64,000 nucleotides of DNA, taken from NCBI GenBank assembly GCA_031399165.1, contig JANNOO010000006.1, forward strand, positions 1 through 64,000, given 5' to 3'. Both the position numbers and the translations under genes were made by a program. Positions 15,630 through 24,264 of this stretch are shown here, piece by piece. This stretch comes from JAKFWI01 sp031399165. Its GTDB lineage: Bacteria; Pseudomonadota; Alphaproteobacteria; Caulobacterales; Aquidulcibacteraceae. The notes beneath the pieces are model-generated. The model searched no databases. It saw nothing but the letters and a program-made list of their open reading frames with translations, and was not told the origin of the DNA. The stretch's first letter is position 1. Each line of letters opens with the position of its first letter.

Positions 15630-15665
15630 AAGCCGCCCCTCCCCCGGGGCGGCTTTTTCGTTTTT
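15630..15665 (+). terminator. Intrinsic terminator of pilA
   Basis: AAGCCGCCCC (15630-15639), loop TCCCCC, GGGGCGGCTT (15646-15655), then TTTCGTTTTTG. It should separate the abundant pilin transcript from the assembly genes. Confidence 0.9.
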
Positions 15666-15696
15666 GTTAACGCGGCGCAGCGCACGGTCGGCGCCG

Positions 15697-16194
15697 ATGC
15701 TGGCGATTCTGTTTGTTTCCGTCTTTGCCGGGCTGCTCTTGTGGGCGGCGATCGCTGATTTGCGAACGATGGAAATTCCCAACCGGATTTCTCTGCTTCT
15801 TGTAGGCCTTTATCCCATTGCCGCTTTCGCCTGCGGCATCGGCTGGCAAGATATTCTGATTCATGTTGGCGTTGGATTGGCCGCCTTCGTCATCTGCTGG
15901 GGCATGTTCATGCTCCGCATTTTTGGCGGCGGCGATGCGAAAGTGATTGCGGCGGCGACCGTATGGACAGGCCTGTCGCCAGCGCTGTCGCATTTTCTGC
16001 TGTGGACCTGCGTTGCCGGCGGCGGGCTTGCGGCGCTGGCGATCGTGGCGCGCAAACACTTCAAGCCAGCGCCCACGCTGCCGGGCTTGGTCAATACGTT
16101 TCTGGGCGAAACCCATTTGCCCTACGCCGTGGCGATCGCCGTCGGCGGGCTATCCGCGATCACTAATCTGCCGATTTTTCTTGCCGCCGCATAA
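15697..16194 (+). CDS. cpaA: Prepilin peptidase CpaA (A24 family)
   Basis: A 165-residue polytopic membrane aspartate protease that cleaves Flp prepilins before the ATAIEY segment. The two catalytic aspartates are Asp21 (AADLRTMEIPN) and Asp80 in the GxGD-type motif (FGGGDAK). It has about six hydrophobic segments and lacks the N-terminal zinc/methylase domain of type IV prepilin peptidases, as is normal for CpaA/TadV. The frame reaches a TTG at 15664 inside the pilA terminator; the ATG at 15697 is the more reasonable start. A second A24 peptidase gene near the type II secretion operon (52207) presumably serves those pseudopilins. Confidence 0.9.
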   Translation: MLAILFVSVFAGLLLWAAIADLRTMEIPNRISLLLVGLYPIAAFACGIGWQDILIHVGVGLAAFVICWGMFMLRIFGGGDAKVIAAATVWTGLSPALSHFLLWTCVAGGGLAALAIVARKHFKPAPTLPGLVNTFLGETHLPYAVAIAVGGLSAITNLPIFLAAA

Positions 16195-16207
16195 ACGCGC
16201 CGCGGCG

Positions 16208-16222
16208 TTAACCCTGCCTTAG
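16208..16222. promoter_or_regulatory. CtrA-like site upstream of cpaB
   Basis: TTAA (16208-16211), seven bases, TTAG (16219-16222), one mismatch from the CtrA consensus TTAA-N7-TTAA. It lies 79 bases before the cpaB start. CtrA is known to control pilus genes in Caulobacter. Confidence 0.4.
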
Positions 16223-16300
16223 CCGACGCATGATGTGGTCGGTCAAAGGCGAATAAGGCGCAAGGCCTAGTCCAAGGCCATACCGAGGGGCGCACACAGC

Positions 16301-17152
16301 ATGTCGATGCGGCAAATCATTGTTCTGGGCGTCGCCCTGATGGCGGCGGTCGCCGCGTTGTTTCTTGTGCGAGGCATGGCCACCAGGCCCACGCAAGAAA
16401 GAGCCGAGGTGACCTCCGTGGCGCCAGGCGTGCCAGTTCTGGTAGCGGCGAAAGCCCTCGAGCCAGGCGACGCGACCGCGCCGGGCGACATCGTCTGGAT
16501 CAATTTTCCGCAGGAAGCCGTCAGCGACGCGTTCGTCAAGCAAGCCGCAATGCCGAACGCCGCCACCGACTATGTCGGCTCGGTCGCGCGCGTCACGATC
16601 GCCAAAGGCGAACCGATCACGCCGATCAAACTCGTAAAGCCAGGCGAGCAAGGCTTCATGGCCGCGATGCTGACGCCGGGCTACCGCGCGGTTTCGATCC
16701 CGATCACCGCGCAAACCGCCGCCGCCGGCTTTATTCTACCAAATGACCATGTCGATGTGATCGCCACGCGCAAAGTGCAGGTCCAGACCAGCGATGGCGC
16801 CCGCGAAGAAGTGCACAGCGACATCATCCTGCAGGATGTGCGCATTCTGGCGATCGATCAGCAATTCCGCTCCGCTTCGGCGGCGGGTCAGCCCCCCGCC
16901 CCGATCACCGGCGCGGTAGCGACACTTGAACTTTCCGCCGCCGATTCCGAAACGCTCGCGATGGCCGGCAAGATGGGCGACCTCTCGCTGGTGCTGCGCG
17001 GCATCGAAAACGAACCAGGCCGCATGAACGTGGCTTCGGCGCAGCGGCGCGGCGCGCGGGTGCTGAGCCAGGGGATGGGCGGTCAAATCAAACTCCATGC
17101 ATTCGGTCAGGTGTCGGATGTGCCGGTGGCGACTTCAGGGGGCGGCAGGTGA
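16301..17152 (+). CDS. cpaB: Flp pilus assembly protein CpaB
   Basis: A 283-residue protein anchored by an N-terminal helix (IIVLGVALMAAVAALFLV) and otherwise periplasmic. It carries the SAF/RcpC region: VPVLVAAKALEPGDATAPGDIVWINFPQEAV, then the MLTPGYRAVSIPI and GFILPNDHVDVIATRKV blocks typical of CpaB/RcpC. CpaB works with the CpaC secretin at the outer membrane and is thought to gate or stabilise it. First gene of an operon of closely packed genes; its TGA overlaps the GTG start of cpaC by four bases (GTGA). A CtrA-like site lies upstream. Confidence 0.93.
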   Translation: MSMRQIIVLGVALMAAVAALFLVRGMATRPTQERAEVTSVAPGVPVLVAAKALEPGDATAPGDIVWINFPQEAVSDAFVKQAAMPNAATDYVGSVARVTIAKGEPITPIKLVKPGEQGFMAAMLTPGYRAVSIPITAQTAAAGFILPNDHVDVIATRKVQVQTSDGAREEVHSDIILQDVRILAIDQQFRSASAAGQPPAPITGAVATLELSAADSETLAMAGKMGDLSLVLRGIENEPGRMNVASAQRRGARVLSQGMGGQIKLHAFGQVSDVPVATSGGGR

Positions 17153-18663
17153 GCCATTATCGTAAATTACTAGCGGCCTGCGCCTCGGTATTGACGCTCA
17201 CCGCGTCGATCAGCCCGGTCACGACGGCAAACGCCGCGGACGAACCGTCGATGTATGTCACGATCGGCCGCGGCGCGGATTCCTCCCAGCCACGCCCGGT
17301 GACGCTGCCGCTGAACAAGGCGATTATCGTCGATCTGCCGACTGATGCGCGCGATGTGCTTTTGTCCAACCCGGAAATTGCCGATTCGGTTGTGCGCACG
17401 ACGCGCCGCGTATTCATTCTAGGCCGCAAGGTCGGTCAAACGAACGCGTTCTTCTTCGATGCGCAGGGCCGGCAGATCGCCAATCTTGAAATCCGCGTAG
17501 AGCCGGACGTCTCCCCGCTGAACGCCATGTTCAAGCGCTTTGCGCCCAACAGCAGCGTGAAAGCCGAATCGGTGAATGGCGCGCTGGTGCTCACCGGCAA
17601 CGTCAAAAGCGCCGCCGAAGCCAACCGCATCATGCAGATCGCGGAAAAGTTCAGCGCGCCGGCTGGCGGCGCGCAGGCAAAGGGCGAATCCCAGATCGTC
17701 AATCTGATCGCCGTCGAAGGCAACGAGCAGGTTCTGGTGAAGGTGCGCGTCGTTGAAATGAGCCGCACGCTGGTAAAACAGCTCGGCTTCAACGGTACGG
17801 CGCAGAACATTCTCAACACGCTGCTGCCGAAAGACTGGGGCTACAACCTTGCGACACAGAACGGCTTTTCGGTAAGCGGCAAACTGCTCGGGGGCCTCAC
17901 GGCCGACTATTCGAATATTCAGAACTACACACCGGACACCGACCCTGGCCGTTCGTACGACGATGTTACTCTGCAAGCGTTTGAACGGGCGGGCCTGCTG
18001 CGCGTTCTGGCCGAGCCGAACCTGACCGCGATCTCCGGCGAGTCGGCGAAGTTCCTCGCGGGCGGCGAATTTCCGGTCCCGATCCAGTCGCAGGACCGTC
18101 AGATCACCGTCGAGTTCAAGCCGTACGGTGTCGGCCTTGCGTTCACGCCGGTCGTGCTTTCGCCCGGCCGCATCTCGCTGAAGCTTTCGACCGAAGTGAG
18201 CGAGCTAACGTCCGATGGCGCCATCTCTACCGGCGACACCACAGTCACCGATTCAAACGGCGAACAAAGCGTCGTTCGCGGCCTGACCATCCCCGCCCTG
18301 CAGGTTCGCCGTGCTGAAACGACGGTGGAAATGCCGTCTGGCGGCTCGCTGATGATGGCCGGTCTTATCCAGGAAAAGACGCGTCAGGCCATGGAAGGCG
18401 TACCGGGCGCGAAAGACCTGCCGGTATTGGGACAGCTCTTCCGCTCGCGTGACTTTCTCAACAACGAAACAGAGCTGGTCATCATCGTTACACCCTACCT
18501 CGTCGAATCGACCAGCAAGAACAAGCTCAAGACACCCTCCGATGGCTACCTGAACGCAAATGACGCGACGGCCATTCTGAGCGGGCGTCTCAACGCGGTC
18601 TACAAGGGCGCCACCCCAACTGACCGCACGCTGCAAGGCCCGGCGGGCCACGTGATCAAGTGA
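17149..18663 (+). CDS. cpaC: Flp pilus outer-membrane secretin CpaC
   Basis: A 504-residue secretin that forms the outer-membrane channel for the Tad pilus. A signal peptide of about 29 residues ends in ANAADEPS. An N-terminal pilus-type domain (VDLPTDARDVLLSNPEIADSV) and a BON-like segment (VNGALVLTGNVKSAAEANRIMQIAEKF) precede the secretin core, with VLVKVRVVEMSRTLVKQLGF, the LRVLAEPNLTAISGESAKFLAGGEFP block and the terminal GGSLMMAGLIQE and VLGQLFRSRDF motifs. The GTG start overlaps cpaB; the stop overlaps the open frame of cpaD. A stand-alone copy of the N-terminal domain is encoded at 14666, divergent from pilA. Confidence 0.95.
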   Translation: MSHYRKLLAACASVLTLTASISPVTTANAADEPSMYVTIGRGADSSQPRPVTLPLNKAIIVDLPTDARDVLLSNPEIADSVVRTTRRVFILGRKVGQTNAFFFDAQGRQIANLEIRVEPDVSPLNAMFKRFAPNSSVKAESVNGALVLTGNVKSAAEANRIMQIAEKFSAPAGGAQAKGESQIVNLIAVEGNEQVLVKVRVVEMSRTLVKQLGFNGTAQNILNTLLPKDWGYNLATQNGFSVSGKLLGGLTADYSNIQNYTPDTDPGRSYDDVTLQAFERAGLLRVLAEPNLTAISGESAKFLAGGEFPVPIQSQDRQITVEFKPYGVGLAFTPVVLSPGRISLKLSTEVSELTSDGAISTGDTTVTDSNGEQSVVRGLTIPALQVRRAETTVEMPSGGSLMMAGLIQEKTRQAMEGVPGAKDLPVLGQLFRSRDFLNNETELVIIVTPYLVESTSKNKLKTPSDGYLNANDATAILSGRLNAVYKGATPTDRTLQGPAGHVIK

Positions 18664-18674
18664 GGAATAAGTCC

Positions 18675-19358
18675 ATGCGCTTTGAAAAACCGCTCGCCTT
18701 GCTGCTCACACTGAGCGCCGCCGCCTGCGCCACGCCGCGCAGTGTGCAGGCGCTGAAGCCAGTCGCGACAGAAGCCGATTTGCATGAGATCGCCGTGAGC
18801 CAGTCTGGCGCGCGGCTGGAAATTCCGCTCAGCGCGGCAGGCTCCTTTGGCCCTGAATTGAGCGTGCAGCTCGACGAATTTGGCTCAAGCTACCGCTCTG
18901 TTGGTCATGGACCGCTTTTGGTCAGCACGCCGGTTGGCGCTGGCGACACCGACGCGGCGGCGCGAACCGCGCAAGCCGTGCGCATGCAATTGGTCGAAAA
19001 AGGCGTGCCCTACGCGGCAATCGCCGGCGGAACCTATGACGCCGCCGGACGCGCCTCAGCCCCTATCGTGCTCAGCTTCACGCGGTTCGAGGCGGCGGCG
19101 CCTGATTGCCAGCCGGTTTGGAAGGAAAACCTCGCCAATACGATGGATAATCGCGTCAGCGAAAATTTTGGCTGCTCCATCAATGCGAATCTGGCGGCGA
19201 TGATCGCCGATCCGGCCGATCTGCAGATGGCGCGCGCCAGCGATCCGCGCGACGCCGCCCGCCGCGACGTCGTGATGGGCAAGTATCGCGAAGGCGATCC
19301 TTCGCATGCCACGCGCAGTGAAGACGAGCGCGTCGCGCTCAGCAAAGCCATTCGCTAA
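18675..19358 (+). CDS. cpaD: Flp pilus assembly lipoprotein CpaD
   Basis: A 227-residue CpaD-family lipoprotein. The signal sequence LALLLTLSAAACATPRS has a lipobox-like SAAAC. The mature part contains the CpaD features APDCQPVWKENLANTMDNRVSENFGCSINANLAAMIADPADL, with the conserved FGC..N.NLAAM.A.P.DL block, and ends in DERVALSKAIR. CpaD is thought to assist secretin assembly as a pilotin-like factor. The frame is open from a GTG at 18660, but the ATG at 18675 has GAGGAA upstream and starts just before the hydrophobic region. Twenty-four bases separate it from cpaE. Confidence 0.92.
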   Translation: MRFEKPLALLLTLSAAACATPRSVQALKPVATEADLHEIAVSQSGARLEIPLSAAGSFGPELSVQLDEFGSSYRSVGHGPLLVSTPVGAGDTDAAARTAQAVRMQLVEKGVPYAAIAGGTYDAAGRASAPIVLSFTRFEAAAPDCQPVWKENLANTMDNRVSENFGCSINANLAAMIADPADLQMARASDPRDAARRDVVMGKYREGDPSHATRSEDERVALSKAIR

Positions 19359-19382
19359 TCACCTACTGATAGGACGCCTTTT

Positions 19383-20771
19383 ATGGCCGACCCAAAACTC
19401 GATAGCTGGAAAGTCGGAGACATCGACGAGGACGATCGTGCGTTCGCGTTGGAGGATGATCCGAGTTTCGGCGCTGGCGAGCTTGAAGGCGCGCCGCCGG
19501 CCGATGACGCCGATCCTTCCTGGACAGCAATCGCCGCCGAGGCGTTCGAAGCGGCGGGCCGCACCGGCGTCGATCAGCCAATTCCGCGTGTTACGATCAA
19601 TGCGTTCTGCGATCGCCCCGATGTAGCCGCCGCGATCGAATCCGCCGCCGGCGACCGGCGCCTGTCGAAGGCGATCGTGCACGTCTCGTCCGGCGGCATT
19701 GAAGCGGCGCTCACCGCACTCGCCGCGCAGGCCAGCCCAAACCTGATCATCATCGACACCACCGCCCCGGCTTCCGCACTGCTGCGCGGGCTCGACCGGC
19801 TGGCGCAGATTGTCGATGAGGGCACGAAGGTCGTCATCGTCGGCGCAGCGAACGACATCGCGCTTTACCGCGAACTGATGCGCCGCGGCGTTTCCGAATA
19901 CATGATCGCCCCGGTTCAGCCGCTGCAGGTGATCCAGTCGATCAGCGCGCTTTACGTGAACCCGGACAAGCCGTTTGTCGGCCGCGTCGCGGCGGTGATG
20001 GGCGCGCGCGGCGGCGTCGGCGCCTCGACGCTGGCGCACAATCTGGCTTGGTGCATCGCTGAGCGCTACGGCGCCAATTCAACGCTGATGGACCTCGACC
20101 TGCCGTTCGGCACAGTCGGCCTAGATTTCAACCAGGACCAGACGCAGGGCGTCGCCGAGGCGCTCCTTGCGCCCGAGCGCGTCGATGAAGTGTTCCTGGA
20201 CCGCCTTCTGACACGCCAGACAGAGCGTCTGACCCTGTTCACGGCGCCGGCCACGCTGGAGCGTGAATTCGAACTCGATGCTTCGGCTTACGAACTGGTG
20301 ATCGACCGCGTGCGCCGCGCCGTACCGTTCGTCATGCTCGATCTGCCGCATGTGTGGACCAGCTGGATGAAGCAGACGGTTCTGTCAGCCGACGACGTGG
20401 TAATCGTCACAACGCCTGACCTTGCGGGCTTGCGCAATTGCAAAAGCGTGCTCGACCTCGTGAAAGCGTCGCGCCCGCATGACGCGCCGCCCACCGTGGT
20501 GCTCAACATGGTCGGCGTGCCCAAACGCCCAGAAATTCCAGTAAAGGATTTTGGCGAAGCGCTTGGTTCGGCGCCCAGCATCATCATCCCGTTCGAGCCG
20601 GCGACGTTCGGCGCGGCGGCTAACAACGGACAGATGGTTGTCGAAATGGCGCCGGAATCGAAGTCGGGCCTGGCGATCGACCAATTGGCGCAAGCGCTCT
20701 GCGGCCGCGAGCCGGTGGCGCAGAAAAAGTCATCCGTTTTCGACAGAATCCCAGCCCTCTTGAAGCGTTGA
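19383..20771 (+). CDS. cpaE: Pilus polar-targeting ATPase-like protein CpaE/TadZ
   Basis: A 462-residue MinD/ParA-related protein that places the Tad machine at the cell pole. Residues about 66-190 are a receiver-like domain (PNLIIIDTTAPASALLRGLDRLA, DEGTKVVIVGAANDIALYRELMRRGVSEYM) preceded by an acidic disordered N-terminus (SFGAGELEGAPPADDADPSW). Residues about 198-440 form the P-loop domain with a deviant Walker A, GARGGVGASTLAHNLA at 207-222; the usual second lysine is Ala, as in other CpaE proteins. DLDLPFGTVGLDFNQD and VMLDLPHVW follow. ATP turnover is therefore uncertain. Lies between cpaD and cpaF in the conserved order, 7 bases before cpaF. Confidence 0.93.
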   Translation: MADPKLDSWKVGDIDEDDRAFALEDDPSFGAGELEGAPPADDADPSWTAIAAEAFEAAGRTGVDQPIPRVTINAFCDRPDVAAAIESAAGDRRLSKAIVHVSSGGIEAALTALAAQASPNLIIIDTTAPASALLRGLDRLAQIVDEGTKVVIVGAANDIALYRELMRRGVSEYMIAPVQPLQVIQSISALYVNPDKPFVGRVAAVMGARGGVGASTLAHNLAWCIAERYGANSTLMDLDLPFGTVGLDFNQDQTQGVAEALLAPERVDEVFLDRLLTRQTERLTLFTAPATLEREFELDASAYELVIDRVRRAVPFVMLDLPHVWTSWMKQTVLSADDVVIVTTPDLAGLRNCKSVLDLVKASRPHDAPPTVVLNMVGVPKRPEIPVKDFGEALGSAPSIIIPFEPATFGAAANNGQMVVEMAPESKSGLAIDQLAQALCGREPVAQKKSSVFDRIPALLKR

Positions 20772-20778
20772 GCATGAC

Positions 20779-22284
20779 ATGAGCGGGTTCGGCAAACGCA
20801 GCACGCCGGAGGCCGGCCCAGGCGCTTCTGGACCGGCGCCGTCACGTCTGGCGCAAGCTGTCGGCGTGCGAACGACGCCGCCGGGTGGCGGCGTACGCCC
20901 TGCTATGCCCGCAGGGTCTGCCGCGTCGTCAGCGCCGCCCGCGATAACGGCGCCGCCGCCGCTTAAGGCGGCCGCGCGCGAGGCGGCGGCGCCGATGGAT
21001 TTCCGTTCCGAGGAATTCTATCGCGTCAAATCTACAATCTTCACGGCGCTGATCGAAACCATCGATCTTGCCCAGCTCGCTCAGCTCGACCCGGAAAGCG
21101 CGCGCGAGGAAATTCGCGACATCGTCTCCGAGATCATATCGATCAAGAGCGTGGTGATGTCGATCGCCGAGCAGGAGGTTCTGCTCGAGGACATCTGCAA
21201 CGACGTGCTCGGCTACGGCCCGCTTGAGCCGTTGCTGGCGCGCGACGACATCGCCGACATCATGGTCAACGGCGCCGGCGCGGTATTCATCGAAGTCAGC
21301 GGCAAGGTCAGCAAAACCAACATCCGCTTCCGTGACAACGGCCAGCTGATGAATATCTGCCAGCGGATCGTGAGCCAGGTCGGCCGGCGCGTCGATGAAT
21401 CAAGCCCGATATGCGACGCGCGCCTGCCAGACGGCTCGCGCGTCAACGTCATCGCCCCGCCTCTGGCCATTGATGGCCCGGCCCTCACCATCCGGAAATT
21501 CAAGAAAGACAAGCTGAGGCTCCAGAATCTCGTGGAGTTCGGCTCGATCTCGCCTGCGGGTGCGCGTGTGCTTTCGATTATCGGCGCCTGCCGATGCAAC
21601 ACGCTTATTTCCGGCGGTACGGGTTCAGGCAAAACCACGCTGCTCAATACGCTGACGGCGTTCATCGCGCCGGACGAGCGCGTCGTGACCTGCGAAGACG
21701 CCGCCGAGTTGCAATTGCAGCAGCCTCACGTGGTGCGCCTTGAAACGAGGCCGGCGAACCTCGAGGGCTCGGGCATGGTGTCGATGACAGACCTCGTAAA
21801 GAACTGTCTGCGGATGCGTCCTGACCGCATCATCGTCGGCGAAGTCCGCGGCCCTGAAGCGTTCGATTTGCTTCAGGCCATGAACACCGGCCACGACGGC
21901 TCGATGGGTACGCTACACGCCAACTCTCCACGCGAAGCCCTTTCCCGTCTGGAATCGATGATTACGATGGGCGGCTTTAAGCTGCCCTCAAAGACCATCC
22001 GTGAAATCATCGTCGGTTCGATCGACGTGATCATTCAGGCCGCGCGCCTGCGCGATGGTTCGCGCCGCATCACGCACATCACCGAAGTGATGGGGCTGGA
22101 GGGCGATGTGATCGTCACCCAGGATCTGCTTACGTACGAAATTATCGGCGAAGACCAGAATGGCCGCATTACCGGCCGCCACCGCTCAACCGGCGTCGGC
22201 CGTCCGCGCTTCTGGGAGCGTGCGCGCTATTACGGCCTCGAGAAAGAACTCGCCGCGGCGTTGGACGAAGCGGAGAAAAAGTAA
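20779..22284 (+). CDS. cpaF: Pilus assembly ATPase CpaF/TadA
   Basis: The 501-residue secretion ATPase that powers Flp pilus extension, and probably also retraction. A Pro/Ala-rich N-terminus (to about residue 72) precedes the N-terminal domain. The ATPase core has Walker A GGTGSGKT at 279-286, the catalytic glutamates in CEDAAELQLQ, the Asp box and Walker B (RIIVGEVRGPEAFDLLQAMNTGHDGSMGTLHANSPREALSRLE), and the C-terminal GSRRITHITEVMGLEGD region. It is a hexameric cytoplasmic enzyme. Its last base overlaps the tadB start (TAATG), which couples translation. Confidence 0.96.
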   Translation: MSGFGKRSTPEAGPGASGPAPSRLAQAVGVRTTPPGGGVRPAMPAGSAASSAPPAITAPPPLKAAAREAAAPMDFRSEEFYRVKSTIFTALIETIDLAQLAQLDPESAREEIRDIVSEIISIKSVVMSIAEQEVLLEDICNDVLGYGPLEPLLARDDIADIMVNGAGAVFIEVSGKVSKTNIRFRDNGQLMNICQRIVSQVGRRVDESSPICDARLPDGSRVNVIAPPLAIDGPALTIRKFKKDKLRLQNLVEFGSISPAGARVLSIIGACRCNTLISGGTGSGKTTLLNTLTAFIAPDERVVTCEDAAELQLQQPHVVRLETRPANLEGSGMVSMTDLVKNCLRMRPDRIIVGEVRGPEAFDLLQAMNTGHDGSMGTLHANSPREALSRLESMITMGGFKLPSKTIREIIVGSIDVIIQAARLRDGSRRITHITEVMGLEGDVIVTQDLLTYEIIGEDQNGRITGRHRSTGVGRPRFWERARYYGLEKELAAALDEAEKK

Positions 22285-23261
22285 TGGCGCCGCTCATCGT
22301 CGCAATCCTCGCCTTCCTTTCGATCGGCGCGATGGCGTGGGTGTTTGCCGGCGGCGAAGGAGGCCTCGCTGCAAAGCGCGCCAAGGAAATCGCAGGACCG
22401 CGCAAAGGCGCCGTCCGGCGCGACATGTCGGTCGAGATCGCCACGCAAAAGCGAAAGCAATCCAACGCCGACGCGTTGAAAGACCTGAACGACCAGCAAA
22501 AAAAATCGCGCAAATCCATGCTCTCGATCAAGGGGAAGATCGCGCAGGCCGGGCTTTCGGTGTCGGTGATACACTTCTGGGGCGCCGCTGCGGTGCTCTG
22601 CGCAGTGGTTATCGGCCTTTGCCTCCACTTACAGACGCCGCTAATGATTACCGGACTGACGGCGATTGTCGCGTTCATCGGCATGCCGCGCTGGGTGCTC
22701 GGCGTCATGATCGCCAGACGGCAAAAGAAATTCGCACACCAGCTCGCTGACGCCATCGACGTGATCGTCCGCGGCGTGAAATCCGGCCTGCCGCTCAACC
22801 AGTGCCTGCGGATCATCGCCAATGAATCGCCGGAGCCGCTGCGCAGCGAGTTCGCAAATGTGTGCGACGCGCAGCAAATGGGCGTGCCCCTCGATCAGAA
22901 CCTGCAACGGCTTTACGAGCGCATGCCGCTGGCGGAAGTGAACTTTTTCAACATCGTGCTGATCATTCAGGCCAAAGCCGGCGGCAACCTCTCCGAGGCG
23001 CTTGGCAATCTTTCGTCCGTGCTGCGGTCGCGCCGGCTGTTGGCCGAGAAGATCAAGGCGCTGTCTTCTGAAGCAAAGGCGTCCGCCGGCATTATCGGAT
23101 CGCTGCCGGTTGTCGTCGCCGGCCTCGTCCATCTCACCAGTCCTGGTTACATGACGCTGCTGTTCACCACCGATACCGGCCGTCTCATTCTGCTCGGCAG
23201 CGCGACGTTGATGTTTATGGGCATCATGGTGATGCGCAACATGATCAACTTCAAATACTGA
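22284..23261 (+). CDS. tadB: Tad pilus inner-membrane platform protein TadB
   Basis: A 325-residue GspF-related platform protein. It has an N-terminal membrane helix, a basic cytoplasmic segment (KRKQSNADALKDLNDQQKKSRKS), two central helices (AAAVLCAVVIGLCLHL, GLTAIVAFIGMPRWVLGVM), then the T2SF domain (FAHQLADAIDVIVRGVKSGLPLNQCLRIIANESPEPL) with the QAKAGGNLSEALGNLSSVLRSRR motif, and C-terminal helices. It pairs with TadC to form the inner-membrane base on which CpaF acts. Start overlaps the cpaF stop by one base and the gene ends one base before tadC. Confidence 0.94.
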   Translation: MAPLIVAILAFLSIGAMAWVFAGGEGGLAAKRAKEIAGPRKGAVRRDMSVEIATQKRKQSNADALKDLNDQQKKSRKSMLSIKGKIAQAGLSVSVIHFWGAAAVLCAVVIGLCLHLQTPLMITGLTAIVAFIGMPRWVLGVMIARRQKKFAHQLADAIDVIVRGVKSGLPLNQCLRIIANESPEPLRSEFANVCDAQQMGVPLDQNLQRLYERMPLAEVNFFNIVLIIQAKAGGNLSEALGNLSSVLRSRRLLAEKIKALSSEAKASAGIIGSLPVVVAGLVHLTSPGYMTLLFTTDTGRLILLGSATLMFMGIMVMRNMINFKY

Positions 23262-23262
23262 C

Positions 23263-24234
23263 ATGGCCAATATCGTTCAAACCCTCGCCGATCCCGCAAA
23301 CATCGCCGCAGCCGTCGTGGCCGGCGCAGCTTTCCTTGCGGTCATGACCGCGGCGACGCCGTTACTATCTTCCGACAAGCTCGGCAGCCGGCTCAAAGCC
23401 GTCGCCGAACGGCGGGAAGAATTGCGCCGCAAAAGCCGGCAGAACCTCGAAAAGGTTCGCTCCCTGCGCAACGAAGACAAGGGCTTCGTCAGCGACACGG
23501 TGAAAAAGCTGAACCTCCAGCAATTGCTGAACGATCCCAACGTGCAACTGAAGCTGATGCAGGCGGGTCTCCGCGGGCGGACGCCGGTTTCGATCTTCTA
23601 TTTCTGCCGCCTCACCCTGCCCTTCGTTTTTGGCGTCGGCGCGTTCATCTGGATCGAAATGATGGGCGCAAAGGCGGGGATGCTCGCCAACATGAAGCCG
23701 GCGGTGGTGTTGTTCGGCGCCGCGCTCGGCTTTTACGGCCCCACGCTTTACGTCAACAATCTCGTGCAAAAGCGGCGCGACAAGATCATGAAGTCGTTTC
23801 CCGACGCGCTCGATATGCTGCTTATCTGCGTCGAGTCCGGCATGTCGATCGAACTGGCGCTGCATCGCGTCGGCTCGGAGATCGGCGCGGCCTCAGTGGA
23901 GATGGCCGAAGAAATGGCGCTGACCACGGCAGAGCTTTCCTATTTGCCCGAAAGGCGCATGGCGTATGAAAACCTCGCCCGCCGCACCGACCACCCCGGC
24001 GTGAAAGCCGTGGCGATGGCGCTGACGCAAGCGGAGAAGTATGGAACGCCGCTGGGTTCGGCTTTGCGCGTCATGGCGAAAGAAAACCGCGAACTGCGCA
24101 TAGCCGCAGCAGAGAAGAAAGCGGCGGCGCTTCCGCCGAAACTGACCGTGCCGATGATCGTGTTCTTTCTGCCGGTTCTGTTCGCCGTGATCATGGGCCC
24201 CGCCATGATCCAGATTTCAGCAATGATGAAATAG
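23263..24234 (+). CDS. tadC: Tad pilus inner-membrane platform protein TadC
   Basis: The second T2SF-type platform protein, 323 residues. An N-terminal helix, a charged segment (AERREELRRKSRQNLEKVRSL), two central helices, and the T2SF domain (FPDALDMLLICVESGMSIELALHRVGSEIG) with TELSYLPERRMAYENLARRTDHPGVKAVAMALTQAEKYGTPLGSALRVMAKENRELR as the TadC signature, followed by a terminal helix (VPMIVFFLPVLFAVIMGPAMI). It is the last plus-strand gene of the cpa/tad operon; tadD is convergent 30 bases away. Confidence 0.94.
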   Translation: MANIVQTLADPANIAAAVVAGAAFLAVMTAATPLLSSDKLGSRLKAVAERREELRRKSRQNLEKVRSLRNEDKGFVSDTVKKLNLQQLLNDPNVQLKLMQAGLRGRTPVSIFYFCRLTLPFVFGVGAFIWIEMMGAKAGMLANMKPAVVLFGAALGFYGPTLYVNNLVQKRRDKIMKSFPDALDMLLICVESGMSIELALHRVGSEIGAASVEMAEEMALTTAELSYLPERRMAYENLARRTDHPGVKAVAMALTQAEKYGTPLGSALRVMAKENRELRIAAAEKKAAALPPKLTVPMIVFFLPVLFAVIMGPAMIQISAMMK

Positions 24235-24264
24235 ATGCAGGGTGCGGGCTGATCAGCGCGCGGC

